Assembly: GCA_034420475.1 (NCBI GenBank)
Contig: DAOULH010000090.1
Coordinates: 14,472 to 78,471 of the forward strand
Direction: 5' to 3'
Length of the DNA: 64,000 nt
Origin: Bin87 sp034420475
Lineage (GTDB): Bacteria; Chloroflexota; Dehalococcoidia; Lucifugimonadales; UBA3495
Both the position numbers and the translations under genes were made by a program. Under the pieces are notes generated by a model. That model saw only the letters and a program-made list of their open reading frames with translations. It was not told the origin of the DNA and did not search any database. Shown one piece after another: positions 26,443 through 34,160 of the stretch. The first letter of the stretch is position 1. Each line of letters opens with the position of its first letter.

Positions 26443-26874
26443 ATGTCATCTGATCGTCGTATCTATCTGGTCTCCTGTGTTTCGCAGAAAACGCCGTACC
26501 CTGCGCCGGCCCGTGATTTGTACGTATCCTCGCTGTTTCAGAAGGCACGTGCTTACGTGCTGAAGTCCGGCTCACCCTGGTTTATCCTTTCGGCAGAGCA
26601 CGGCTTGGTACACCCCGACGACGTTCTGGCTCCTTATGAAAAGACCTTGAACAATATGTGGGCTGCCGAGCGATGCGCTTGGGCGCAGCAGGTTCAGAGT
26701 CAGATGGAACAAACCCTGCCGGCTGCGGATGAAGTTGTCATTCTTGCCGGCAAACTTTACCGAGAGCGCCTCGAACCTTGGCTGTGTAGCCGCTATGCCA
26801 GTGTCAGAGTGCCAATGCGGAATCTACGCATTGGCGAGCAATTGCGTTGGTTATCTGAAAATGAGCCGTGTTGA
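26443..26874 (+). CDS. DUF6884-like protein
   Basis: 143 residues from ATG 26443 (GAAGGAAAG upstream). RRIYLVSCVSQKTPYPAPAR at the start, then a SAEHGLVHPDDVLAPYEKTL block and VVILAGKLYRERLEPWL. This pattern (VSC...K...P, then AEHGL) resembles the DUF6884 family, which I recall as having distant similarity to the C-K motif domain of tRNA-base-modification enzymes; the link is recollection and weak. No function is claimed. Its end overlaps the next gene by 14 bases, so the two proteins are probably made and act together. GC is clearly lower than that of the chromosome core. Confidence 0.6.
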   Translation: MSSDRRIYLVSCVSQKTPYPAPARDLYVSSLFQKARAYVLKSGSPWFILSAEHGLVHPDDVLAPYEKTLNNMWAAERCAWAQQVQSQMEQTLPAADEVVILAGKLYRERLEPWLCSRYASVRVPMRNLRIGEQLRWLSENEPC

Positions 26875-27553
26875 AGACACCTTGACGTTTTACATTCTGC
26901 TACAAGAGTTGGAGCAGGGCATAGGCGGGAAGCGCACCTTGGCCGATTGCGACGGCAGAATGGACTGGCCGAAACGAGGCGTTTATTTCTTTTTCGAGCC
27001 AGGCGAATATCGTTCCGGCAGTGGTAACGGCCCCAGAGTGGTTCGCGTGGGCACCCACGCCATAACGGGAAAAGCGGACACCACGCTGTGGAGCCGCCTC
27101 CTTCAGCACCGCGGAACCTTGCGCCCGCCCGGCGGCAATCATCGCGGCTCAGTGTTTCGCAAACTGGTTGGTGAAGCGCTAATCCTCAGCGGCGAAATCA
27201 AGGGTGCCGACACTTGGGGACACGGAAACACCGCCCCGCGCGGCGTGCGGGAAGACGAGCGGCTTATCGAAATCGAGGTGAGTCGTCGTATTGGCGCCAT
27301 GTCGTTCCTGTTTTTGCCTGTGCTCGATGCACCGGGGCCGGATAGCCAGCGGGCGTATGTCGAGCGCAATTCAATCGCGCTGCTGAGTGGGTATTCCAGT
27401 GCATCCATTGACCCTCCAGACCCGCAATGGTTGGGGCTTAATTCGAGCCGGGAGCGTGTTCACCGTTCCGGTTTGTGGAACAACAATCACGTTGATGAGG
27501 ACTACTCGCCCGAATTTCTGGATGTGCTGGGCACGTTGGTAGCGGGCACCTGA
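26861..27553 (+). CDS. GIY-YIG-like nuclease-domain protein
   Basis: 230 residues. WPKRGVYFFFEPGEYR then PRVVRVGTHAITG and LWSRLLQHRGT match a GIY-YIG-like core (first motif GVYFF, second VRVGTH in place of YIG), followed by GNHRGSVFRKLVGEAL. The C-terminal half has VERNSIALLSGYSS and a conserved-looking SGLWNNNHVDEDY. The family is uncharacterised; a structure-specific or RNA nuclease role is inferred from the fold. No own ribosome site is seen, so translation probably depends on the overlapping DUF6884-like gene. Confidence 0.6.
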   Translation: MSRVEDTLTFYILLQELEQGIGGKRTLADCDGRMDWPKRGVYFFFEPGEYRSGSGNGPRVVRVGTHAITGKADTTLWSRLLQHRGTLRPPGGNHRGSVFRKLVGEALILSGEIKGADTWGHGNTAPRGVREDERLIEIEVSRRIGAMSFLFLPVLDAPGPDSQRAYVERNSIALLSGYSSASIDPPDPQWLGLNSSRERVHRSGLWNNNHVDEDYSPEFLDVLGTLVAGT

Positions 27554-27594
27554 CGACTCTGCCGGCCGATGTAACGATCCTGATTGCGGAATCG

Positions 27595-27623
27595 TTGACG
27601 CTCCTAATCACCCGCCATACAAT
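27595..27623 (+). promoter_or_regulatory. Promoter of the trpE T-box transcript
   Basis: TTGACG (27595-27600), 17-base spacer, TACAAT (27618-27623), a near-consensus sigma-70 type promoter. Expected start near 27630, giving a leader of about 295 bases before trpE. Confidence 0.7.
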
Positions 27624-27679
27624 TGACCTCGCAAATCCGAATACCCAATTGCCGTGAAGGGGATTAGTAACCGCCCAGC

Positions 27680-27891
27680 GAGGCCCAGAGAGCCGGGTTA
27701 GCTGTGAGCCGGCGCCAGGCGCAGGCGGCGAATGGACCCCGGAGCCGCCCGCCGAAAGGCCGCAACCTGACCCGGTTGCGGGGCCGAGTAGGACGGGCCG
27801 CATGGGCCGCGTTATCCGCCCGCCGAACACCGTATGCAGGGTGGCATCGCGGCCTACAGGCTCGTCCCGCAGGGGACGGGCTTTTTCTTTT
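27680..27891 (+). promoter_or_regulatory. T-box leader, tryptophan specifier
   Basis: The leader before trpE has T-box landmarks in order. An AGAGAG box with GCCGGGTTAGCTGTGAGCCGG is at 27687-27712, a specifier loop reads GCGAATGGACCCCGGAGC with UGG (Trp codon) at 27733-27735, then helical segments follow, and the antiterminator T-box AGGGTGGCATCGCGG is at 27838-27852, next to the terminator hairpin. Uncharged tRNA-Trp would pair with UGG and with the T-box bulge, preventing termination. This is the expected control for an anthranilate synthase gene. Stem assignments were made by eye. Confidence 0.85.
27860..27891 (+). terminator. T-box regulated intrinsic terminator
   Basis: GCTCGTCCC (27860-27868), loop GCAG and GGGACGGGC (27873-27881) form a 9-bp stem followed by TTTTTCTTTT (27882-27891). 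It overlaps the 3' flank of the T-box element, as required for mutually exclusive pairing. Confidence 0.85.
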
Positions 27892-27925
27892 GCCGCCGCC
27901 GCCCGACACATCTGGAAATCACGAC

Positions 27926-29386
27926 ATGACAATGTACTACCCCACCCTTGATCAGGTCCGTGCCCTGGCCGGACAGGGCAATCTCTGCCCGATATACCGG
28001 ACCATCAACGCCGACCTGGAAACCCCCGTGTCGGCCTACCTGAAGGTGGCGCGTCCGCCCTACTCCTTCCTGCTGGAATCGGTGGCCGGCGGCGAGCGCA
28101 TCGGCCGCTACAGTTTCATCGGCACCGAGCCTTACGACGTGTTCAGCACCGGCGCCGACCAGCCCTCGGGCGCGGTGGACCCGCTGACCCTGGTGCAGCG
28201 GGAAATGGACACCTTCCGGCTGATACCCGTGGAGGGCCTGCCGCCGTTCCACGGGGGAGGCGTGGGCTACGTCGCCTACGACGCCGTGCACTACTTTGAG
28301 CCCCGCGTGCCCATGCTTGAGGCCGATCCCCAGGGCCTGCCCGAGTCGGTCTTCATGTTCACCGACACGCTGCTGGTGTTCGATCACCTGCGCCACGACA
28401 TCAAGGTGGTGAGCCACGCCCGGCTGGACGGAGACGACACCGCCGAAGCCTACAATACGGCGACCGCCAAGATCGAGCGGATGGTGGATCGGCTCTCCCG
28501 GCCGCTGGAAATCCCGCCGGAACTGCTGGCGACACCCGCGCTACCGTCCGGCGGCGAGACTCAATCCAACTTCACCGTGCCGGAATACGAAGCCGTCATC
28601 GAGAAGTGCATCGAGTACATCTACGCCGGCGACGTCATACAGGTGGTGAACTCGCAGCGGTTCAGCCGGCGCACCGATGCCCACCCCTTCCAGGTGTACC
28701 GGACCCTGCGCGGCAGCAACCCGTCGCCTTATATGTACTACCTGGACCTCAACGGGTTCCAGATCGTCGGGGCCGCCATCGAGACCGTGGCCACGGTTCA
28801 CGAGGGCGCCGTATCCACCCATCCCATCGCCGGCACGCGGCCGCGGGGACAGACGCCGGCTGAGGACCTCGCCCTGGAGGAGGAACTCAAGGGCAGCGAG
28901 AAGCAGCAGGCCGAACACATCATGCTCCTCGACCTCGGCCGCAACGACATCGGCCGGGTCAGCGTCCCCGGCACCGTCAAAGTCACCCAGTACATGGACG
29001 TGGAGCGGTTCTCTCACGTGATGCACCTGGTGTCCCACGTGGAAGGGCAGCTCAAGCCCGAGATGACCCCCTACGACGCCCTGCGCGCCTGCTTCCCCGC
29101 CGGCACCGTCTCCGGCGCGCCCAAGATCCGCGCCATGGAGATTATCGCCGAGGTGGAGCAGGAGCGGCGCGGGCCCTACGGCGGCGCGGTGGCCTACTTC
29201 AGCTACAACGGCAACATGGACACCGCCCTGGTCCTGCGCACCGGCATCTTCAAGGACGGCGTCATGTACGTCCAGGCCGGCGGCGGCGTGGTCGCCGACA
29301 GCGTGGCCGAGGACGAGTACATGGAAACCCGGCACAAGTCGGGCGCCATGATGCGCGCCATCGACGTGGCCGAGGGGGCCGTCTGA
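27926..29386 (+). CDS. trpE: Anthranilate synthase component I
   Basis: 486 residues from ATG 27926 (MTMYYPTLDQVRALA); Met3 is a possible start and the frame stays open upstream across the T-box leader. SFLLESVAGGERIGRYSFIG holds the LLES tryptophan feedback-binding element. The chorismate core includes NPSPYMYYLDLNGFQIVGA, THPIAGTRPRG, HIMLLDLGRNDIGRV and CFPAGTVSGAPKIRAMEII. It makes anthranilate from chorismate with glutamine-derived ammonia supplied by TrpG. Controlled by the Trp T-box upstream. The partner trpG is about 0.9 kb downstream after two unrelated genes. Confidence 0.96.
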   Translation: MTMYYPTLDQVRALAGQGNLCPIYRTINADLETPVSAYLKVARPPYSFLLESVAGGERIGRYSFIGTEPYDVFSTGADQPSGAVDPLTLVQREMDTFRLIPVEGLPPFHGGGVGYVAYDAVHYFEPRVPMLEADPQGLPESVFMFTDTLLVFDHLRHDIKVVSHARLDGDDTAEAYNTATAKIERMVDRLSRPLEIPPELLATPALPSGGETQSNFTVPEYEAVIEKCIEYIYAGDVIQVVNSQRFSRRTDAHPFQVYRTLRGSNPSPYMYYLDLNGFQIVGAAIETVATVHEGAVSTHPIAGTRPRGQTPAEDLALEEELKGSEKQQAEHIMLLDLGRNDIGRVSVPGTVKVTQYMDVERFSHVMHLVSHVEGQLKPEMTPYDALRACFPAGTVSGAPKIRAMEIIAEVEQERRGPYGGAVAYFSYNGNMDTALVLRTGIFKDGVMYVQAGGGVVADSVAEDEYMETRHKSGAMMRAIDVAEGAV

Positions 29387-29465
29387 AGCCCGCTGGTTTT
29401 CATGCGCTCTGCTTTGGTATAAAAGCATCAGGGATGCAATCTTTCAATCGGGTAGAGTTAGTTTC

Positions 29466-29819
29466 ATGCAGGTTTTGAAGTACCAAACGGCAGCATCGAA
29501 CTTCCTCCGGCAAGCCTTTGAGGAGCTTGAAGACGGCGACCTCCGCCAGGCGTCTGAGAAAGGCTGGGGCGCCGCTGCTTCAGTCGTGAAAGCGATAGCA
29601 GAACAACGCGGATGGGAGCATCACAGCCACGATAGCTTGTTCGAGGTCGCCGCCTTACTGACCGATGAATCGGGTGACGTTAATATCCGCCGCGATTTTC
29701 AAATGGCGTCGTCGTTGCACACCAACTTCTATGAGGGCTGGTTGCATACGGAGATGGTTCGTGATGGCTTGCATCAAGTTCAGCGATTGCTGACGGCCCT
29801 GGAACCTTTGCTCCCATAG
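29466..29819 (+). CDS. HEPN/PaREP1-like helical protein
   Basis: 117 residues, all-helical in composition. FLRQAFEELEDGDLRQASEKGWGAAASVVKAIAEQRGW, then HHSHDSLFEVAALL and SSLHTNFYEGWLHTEMVRDGLHQVQRLL, resembles the PaREP1/HEPN-like group in which a basic/helical hairpin (A.EKGWGAA...A) is followed by a conserved H-D segment. Role unknown; HEPN-type proteins are often RNA-targeting or TA components. It has its own upstream gap of 79 bases after trpE with no strong ribosome site, and sits between trpE and trpG. Confidence 0.6.
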   Translation: MQVLKYQTAASNFLRQAFEELEDGDLRQASEKGWGAAASVVKAIAEQRGWEHHSHDSLFEVAALLTDESGDVNIRRDFQMASSLHTNFYEGWLHTEMVRDGLHQVQRLLTALEPLLP

Positions 29820-29830
29820 GAGGCTGAACA

Positions 29831-30271
29831 ATGCTCAAATCTTTCTTCCACACCGGCTTTATCGTGAAAGACCTGGAGGCCGCCGTCGCCTTCTACTCCG
29901 ACGTGCTGGGCCTGAACCTGACCATGCGCACCGAGCGCACCGGCGAGTTCCCCACCACCCTGCTGGGCTTCCCGGACACCCACATCAAGGGCGCGTTCTT
30001 CGAGATGGGCGACGGCCACCAGCTGGAGCTCATCCAGTACATGAACCCCGAGGGCGGGTACGCCGATTTCGACAAGAACGACGTGCGCGCCGCCCATCTC
30101 GCCTTCTACGTCGAGGACATCGACGCCTTCTATGAGAACACCCGCAACCGGGGCCTCAACTACCCGACGCCGCCGGTCGCTATGTACGACGACGCCGGCA
30201 ACATGGTGCGCAAGGCGTCCTACTGCCAGGACCCCGACGGCAACTGGCTGGAACTGGTGGAGCTGTACTGA
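29831..30271 (+). CDS. VOC-family (glyoxalase/dioxygenase-fold) protein
   Basis: 146 residues with two beta-alpha-beta-beta-beta modules: HTGFIVKDLEAAVAFYSDVLGLNL (metal-ligand His at the start), DGHQLELIQYM (Glu), HLAFYVEDIDAFYE (His) and DPDGNWLELVELY (Glu). These four residues can bind one divalent metal. Function could be a lactoylglutathione-lyase-like, epimerase or dioxygenase activity. AGGAGG stands before the ATG, 11 bases after the HEPN-like gene, so both share a transcript. Confidence 0.88.
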   Translation: MLKSFFHTGFIVKDLEAAVAFYSDVLGLNLTMRTERTGEFPTTLLGFPDTHIKGAFFEMGDGHQLELIQYMNPEGGYADFDKNDVRAAHLAFYVEDIDAFYENTRNRGLNYPTPPVAMYDDAGNMVRKASYCQDPDGNWLELVELY

Positions 30272-30282
30272 CCCAAACCGTC

Positions 30283-30302
30283 ATTCCGGCGAAAGCCGGA
30301 AT
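30283..30302. repeat. Short REP-like hairpin
   Basis: ATTCCGGC (30283-30290), GAAA loop, GCCGGAAT (30295-30302), just before trpG. Also present at 45571-45590. Confidence 0.6.
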
Positions 30303-30317
30303 CCAGAGAGCTGAGAT

Positions 30318-30905
30318 ATGCTGCTGCTGATCGACAACTACGACAGTTTCACCTACAACCTCTACCAGTACCTGTGTGAGCTGGGCGCCGAGGTTGAGGT
30401 GGTCCGCAACGACAAGACCACCATCGAGGACATCGAGGCGATGCGGCCTGAGGGCATCGTGGTATCCCCGGGACCTTGCACACCGAGGGAAGCCGGCATC
30501 TCCAACGACGTCATCCGGCACTTCAGCCCCAAACTGCCCGTGCTGGGCGTTTGCCTGGGACACCAGTGCATCGGCGACGTCTACGGCGCGACGGTGGACC
30601 GCGCCGGCGAGATCCGCCACGGCAAGACCTCGATGATCCACCACGATGGCAGGGGAGTGTTCGCCGGCCTGCCCAACCCCTTCGAGGGCATCCGCTACCA
30701 TAGCCTGGTCATCTACCCCGAAACCATGCCCGACTTTCTGGAAGTCACCGCGTGGACGGACAACGGCCTCATCATGGGCGTGCGCCACAAGGATCTACCC
30801 GTGGAGGGCGTGCAGTTCCACCCCGAGTCGATCCTGACCACGGTGGGACACGACCTGCTGCGCAACTACCTGCGGCAGGTGGAGGAGTTCCACCGCCCGG
30901 CCTGA
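30318..30905 (+). CDS. trpG: Anthranilate synthase component II (glutamine amidotransferase)
   Basis: 195 residues, class I amidotransferase. LLIDNYDSFTYNLYQYL at the N-terminus, oxyanion region VVSPGPCTPREAG, nucleophile C79 in GVCLGHQCIG, and H168/E170 in GVQFHPESIL complete the Cys-His-Glu triad. It supplies ammonia to TrpE; the same family member may also serve aminodeoxychorismate synthase (PabA). No other trp genes follow; a minus-strand RidA-like gene comes next. Confidence 0.95.
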   Translation: MLLLIDNYDSFTYNLYQYLCELGAEVEVVRNDKTTIEDIEAMRPEGIVVSPGPCTPREAGISNDVIRHFSPKLPVLGVCLGHQCIGDVYGATVDRAGEIRHGKTSMIHHDGRGVFAGLPNPFEGIRYHSLVIYPETMPDFLEVTAWTDNGLIMGVRHKDLPVEGVQFHPESILTTVGHDLLRNYLRQVEEFHRPA

Positions 30906-30925
30906 ACGGCGGGCCGGCAATTACA

Positions 30926-31315
30926 TTAGCTGATCTCCGCGATGGCCTCGATCTCGACGTCCAGGCCGGGCTCGGCCAGGGCGGTGATCTCCACCAGGGT
31001 GTTTGCCGGGTAGGCGCCCCCGAAGAACTCAGCCCACAGCGCTTCCTGCGTTTCGCGCCCTTCCTGCCAGGCGGGGACGCTGGTAACGAAGGTCGTGATC
31101 TTCACGATGTCCGACGGTTGCCCGCCCTCGGCCTGCACGATCCGGGCGACCCGATCCAGCGTCACCCTGGTCTGCTCCATCATGGACTTGCCCTGGGCAT
31201 CGGTGCCGCGAGCCGTGCAGCCGGCGACGAACAGCAGGTTGCCCACCTTCACGCTGCGGCTGAAGGTCGGGCCGGACGGCGCGATGTCCGGATGATTGTT
31301 CCTGGTCTTTTCCAT
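30926..31315 (-). CDS. RidA/YjgF family protein
   Basis: 129 residues from ATG 31315 with CCGGAGG upstream; the extra 14 residues of the longer frame are not family-like. FSRSVKVGNLLFVAGCTARG, QTRVTLDRVARIVQAEGG, DIVKITTFVTSVPAW and PANTLVEITALAEPGLDVEIEAIA follow the YjgF fold. Classical RidA uses a conserved Arg to deaminate enamines or imines formed by PLP enzymes; the position here reads PANTLVEI rather than PARTCV, so the Arg is missing and the activity may differ. Convergent with trpG. Confidence 0.85.
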   Translation of the reverse strand: MEKTRNNHPDIAPSGPTFSRSVKVGNLLFVAGCTARGTDAQGKSMMEQTRVTLDRVARIVQAEGGQPSDIVKITTFVTSVPAWQEGRETQEALWAEFFGGAYPANTLVEITALAEPGLDVEIEAIAEIS

Positions 31316-31377
31316 TGTCGTTTCCTCCGGTTCGATGCGGGTTCGGTTGGTTGTCACCGAAGGGTGGCACTCACCTG

Positions 31378-31410
31378 ACGAGATTGCCGCGCTCCGCTCG
31401 CAATGACACC
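31378..31410. repeat. Half copy of the A-family repeat (A4)
   Basis: ACGAGATTGCCGCGCTCCGCTCGCAATGAC-type arm only, with a decayed GGTTCAGG end nearby. It lies in the 110-base gap between the RidA-like and LLM genes. Confidence 0.6.
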
Positions 31411-31425
31411 GCGGGGAACAACGGT

Positions 31426-32481
31426 TCAGGCGTTGCGGAACTTCGGCATCACCTGCTCGGCGAAGAGGTGCAGCGAGCGCTGCGTCGCCTCGGCCGACAT
31501 GAGCCCACGATTGGTCAGCATTAGGTTGCGGATGCCCAGTCGACGCATTTCGTCCAGCTGCTCGGCGACCCGCCGCGGGCTGCCCACGAGGTTTTCTGGC
31601 GCATCAGGATCAGGCTGCTCCCCGTAGGCGTCCTTCTGTATGGGCGGCGGCTGGTAAGACATGGGGAATTCCTTGGGGTTCCACTGCTCCCGGTAGCCCT
31701 GGATGGTGGTGTAGGCCGCCAGGTTGGCCGGCAGAAACTCGTCCATCGCCTGGTCGTCGGTTTCGGCGACGTGGATCTCGCGCCAGACCCAGATCTGTTC
31801 CAGGTTCCGCTGGATGGTTTCCTCGTCGAACCCCGACTCCGCCATGGTGTCGCGGTAGAGGGCGATGTCGGCGGCCGTGCTGTTGATGGAGCGGCCGCGG
31901 AGCAGGATTGGCCGTCCGATGCGCGCCATCTCCGTGATCGAGTCGCGGTTGATGCAGGCGCGCGCCAGCGGAGGATGGGGTTTCTGGTAGGGCCGGGGAC
32001 GCACCGATGGGAACGCCACCTGGTAATGCTCGCCGTGGAAGTGGACGTTATCCTGCGTCCATGCCGTGACCATCAGCTCCTCAGCCTCTTCCATCTGGGC
32101 CGTGCCCAGCGCCGGGTCGGTTCCGAAACCGGTGTACTCGAAGGCGTTGTAGTTGGAGCCCTTGGCGGTCCCCACCACCAGCCGGCCCCGGCTGAGGTTG
32201 TCCAGCAGCGCGGTCTGCATCGCCACCCGTACCGGATTGTGCAGGGGAAGCTCAATGATGCCGAAGCCCAGCAGGACCCGGCTGGTTTTCACCGCCACCG
32301 CGCCGGCGAACACCAGCGGGTCGCCGTACACGCACTCGCCGGTGAAGTAATGCTCGGCGAACCAGATGGCGTCGTACCCCAGCCGTTCGACCAATACTGC
32401 CTCATCCAGGCATTCCTGTATCTCCACGTCGTCGCGGGAATCGTCGAATTTCATGGGGTAGAAAAAATGGCCGAAGCGCAT
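31426..32481 (-). CDS. LLM-class flavin-dependent oxidoreductase (luciferase-like)
   Basis: 351 residues. MRFGHFFYPMKFDD, AVLVERLGYDAIWFAEHYFTG, LLGFGIIELPLHNPVRVA, LDNLSRGRLVVGTAKGSN and LVGSPRRVAEQLDEMRRLGI are typical of bacterial luciferase-like monooxygenases using reduced FMN (or F420). It likely oxygenates an organic compound; Chloroflexota of the SAR202 type carry many such paralogues. The ATG at 32481 has no strong ribosome site. No flavin reductase is adjacent. Confidence 0.88.
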   Translation of the reverse strand: MRFGHFFYPMKFDDSRDDVEIQECLDEAVLVERLGYDAIWFAEHYFTGECVYGDPLVFAGAVAVKTSRVLLGFGIIELPLHNPVRVAMQTALLDNLSRGRLVVGTAKGSNYNAFEYTGFGTDPALGTAQMEEAEELMVTAWTQDNVHFHGEHYQVAFPSVRPRPYQKPHPPLARACINRDSITEMARIGRPILLRGRSINSTAADIALYRDTMAESGFDEETIQRNLEQIWVWREIHVAETDDQAMDEFLPANLAAYTTIQGYREQWNPKEFPMSYQPPPIQKDAYGEQPDPDAPENLVGSPRRVAEQLDEMRRLGIRNLMLTNRGLMSAEATQRSLHLFAEQVMPKFRNA

Positions 32482-32561
32482 GGTCGCACCGTAACCGCAG
32501 TAGGGGTTCGGGGATTATAGCACCGCATGGGCGTCTGACCTTGACTGGTCTATTTGCCCGC

Positions 32562-32715
32562 AACTGTTCAGTGGTTGCGGCGAAAGTGTCATTGCGAGCG
32601 AAGCGCGGCAATCCCGTCGGGGCAAGGGGCCTTCAGTCAGGCGTTGCTGTTACGACGTTGAGATTGCCACGGCGCAAGCGCCTCGCAATGACAACCTCCT
32701 GAATTCTGAACAGTT
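32562..32715. repeat. Palindromic repeat copy A5 (MITE-like, reversed)
   Basis: AACTGTTCAG (32562-32571) and CTGAACAGTT (32706-32715) are perfect 10-bp inverted ends. Inside are GTGTCATTGCGAGCGAAGCG on the left and GCGCCTCGCAATGACAA on the right, the reverse orientation of copies A3, A6 and A8. Confidence 0.85.
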
Positions 32716-32738
32716 ACATTCGCCCTGATAATTAAACT

Positions 32739-32773
32739 GCGGGCGGCGATCTCCGTTACGGAGCGCCGCCCGC
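32739..32773 (-). terminator. Hairpin terminator of the envelope operon
   Basis: GCGGGCGGCG (32739-32748) pairs with CGCCGCCCGC (32764-32773); inside, CTCCG/CGGAG adds 5 bp around a TTA loop. It lies about 40 bases after the lipoprotein stop on the minus strand. A short T-rich run (GCAGTTTAATTATC) follows on that strand. Confidence 0.7.
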
Positions 32774-32810
32774 TCGTGGACCCGGGGAATTTGGCGCCTC
32801 GGCCGGAATG

Positions 32811-34157
32811 CTAGAAGCGGTTTTCCAACTCCACGATGATGATGTCCGCGTCGCTGCGGCGGGTGTCGCTCATGATGCGCGCCCGGTCCACCGCCCGCAG
32901 GGCGTCGAGGGTGAACGGCTGCCAGGTGTCACGCAGGCTGCGGAAGGCCTGCTCCTCGCCTTCGATTGCTGCCACCAGCAGACGATGGACGGGCTCCAGG
33001 TAGCCGGACTTGGGCAGGCTGCGCACGCTGTCGCCGACGGCGTCCACGCTGGCGCTGAACTCGGTCAGGGATTCTAGAACCTCGATCCGGTCACATCCGC
33101 CATCATCGGCCCGCCAGTCGTTGTAGTCAGCGTGGAACCGGTCCCATGTCTGCATGAGGCGGTCATATTCCAGGTCGAACACAGTGATGTCGGCCAGCGC
33201 GTCGGCCGTGTCCTCGACGGATAGATCGTCGACCACGTCGGCCAGAGCCTCCAATGCTTCCTCGCTGGCCTTGACGGTGGCGTCGATTTCCTTGAAGTCA
33301 GGGAGTTTTGCCTCCGCGTCTTCGGTGGCTTCCACCACTTCTGCGCTTTCCAGGGCGCCGACTTCCGCCTTGGCCGCCTTTTCCAGCGCTCTCACCGCGT
33401 CCTTGGCCCCCTTCAGGGACGGCAACTCCTCGATGTCGCCGGTGATCGCCCCCAGGGTTTTGGTCAACTCTTTCAATTGGCTGTCGACTTCGGAGGCTTC
33501 CATGCTGTCGGCGCCGTCGCTGAGCTTGGCGTAGTCCGAGTGGGCGTCCTCCAGAGCCTGCTCAACCGTTGCCAATGCGTCCGTGAACTCGTCGATTTCT
33601 TCAGGATCGGCTGTCTCCTCCAGCGTGGCCCGCAGTGCGAGGGATTGATCCTTGGCCTCCCTCTGTGCCTGGGACGCCAGGTTGCGCTGGATTTCGACGT
33701 TTTCGAACAGGGAGACGTTGCCAGGCTGCCAGCGGTCGCGCAGCTGGCGGAAGGCGGTTTCCTCTGCTTCCGCCGCCGTGATCAGCTTGTCGGCGAATTC
33801 CCCGGTGGTGTTGGTGCGGGTCAGGCCCCGCGCCGCTTCGGTGACGCTGTTGAACTCGATGGCGAACTCGCCCAAGGTCTCGGTCATGGCGGTGGGATGG
33901 CACATCGTCAGGCCGGCGCGCCACTGGTCAAAATCGTCATGCACCAGGTTCCATGCCTCGTCGATGCTCTGCCGCTGTTCGTTGAAATCGGCGAGCGGGG
34001 GCGGTTCCATGGCGGGAGCCCGGGTGGACATTGCCTCCGGAGCGGAGCCTGAGGGCGCTGCCTCCGGTTCCGGGGCCGCCGGAGCGGTGCAGGCGATCAT
34101 CGCGAACAAGGCCAGCGCCGGAACGAGCAGGATCAGCCGTTTGGGTATGGTTTTCAT
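32811..34157 (-). CDS. Lipoprotein with duplicated helical domain and acidic coiled coil
   Basis: 448 residues. The signal peptide KRLILLVPALALFAMIAC ends in a lipobox-like Cys (C23), then an Ala/Pro-rich linker. Two related domains flank a 160-residue acidic coiled-coil region. Copy 1 is about residues 70-165 (FDQWRAGLTMC, EETAFRQLRDRWQP) and copy 2 about 338-435 (YNDWRADDGGC, EEQAFRSLRDTWQP). Both keep W-R and a Cys exactly 7 residues after the Trp (C86, C355), so a disulphide or ligand role is possible. Family not recognised. The ATG is 3 bases after the stop of the DUF4350-like gene, the third member of an operon with an S49 peptidase. Confidence 0.72.
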   Translation of the reverse strand: MKTIPKRLILLVPALALFAMIACTAPAAPEPEAAPSGSAPEAMSTRAPAMEPPPLADFNEQRQSIDEAWNLVHDDFDQWRAGLTMCHPTAMTETLGEFAIEFNSVTEAARGLTRTNTTGEFADKLITAAEAEETAFRQLRDRWQPGNVSLFENVEIQRNLASQAQREAKDQSLALRATLEETADPEEIDEFTDALATVEQALEDAHSDYAKLSDGADSMEASEVDSQLKELTKTLGAITGDIEELPSLKGAKDAVRALEKAAKAEVGALESAEVVEATEDAEAKLPDFKEIDATVKASEEALEALADVVDDLSVEDTADALADITVFDLEYDRLMQTWDRFHADYNDWRADDGGCDRIEVLESLTEFSASVDAVGDSVRSLPKSGYLEPVHRLLVAAIEGEEQAFRSLRDTWQPFTLDALRAVDRARIMSDTRRSDADIIIVELENRF

Positions 34158-34160
34158 GGA

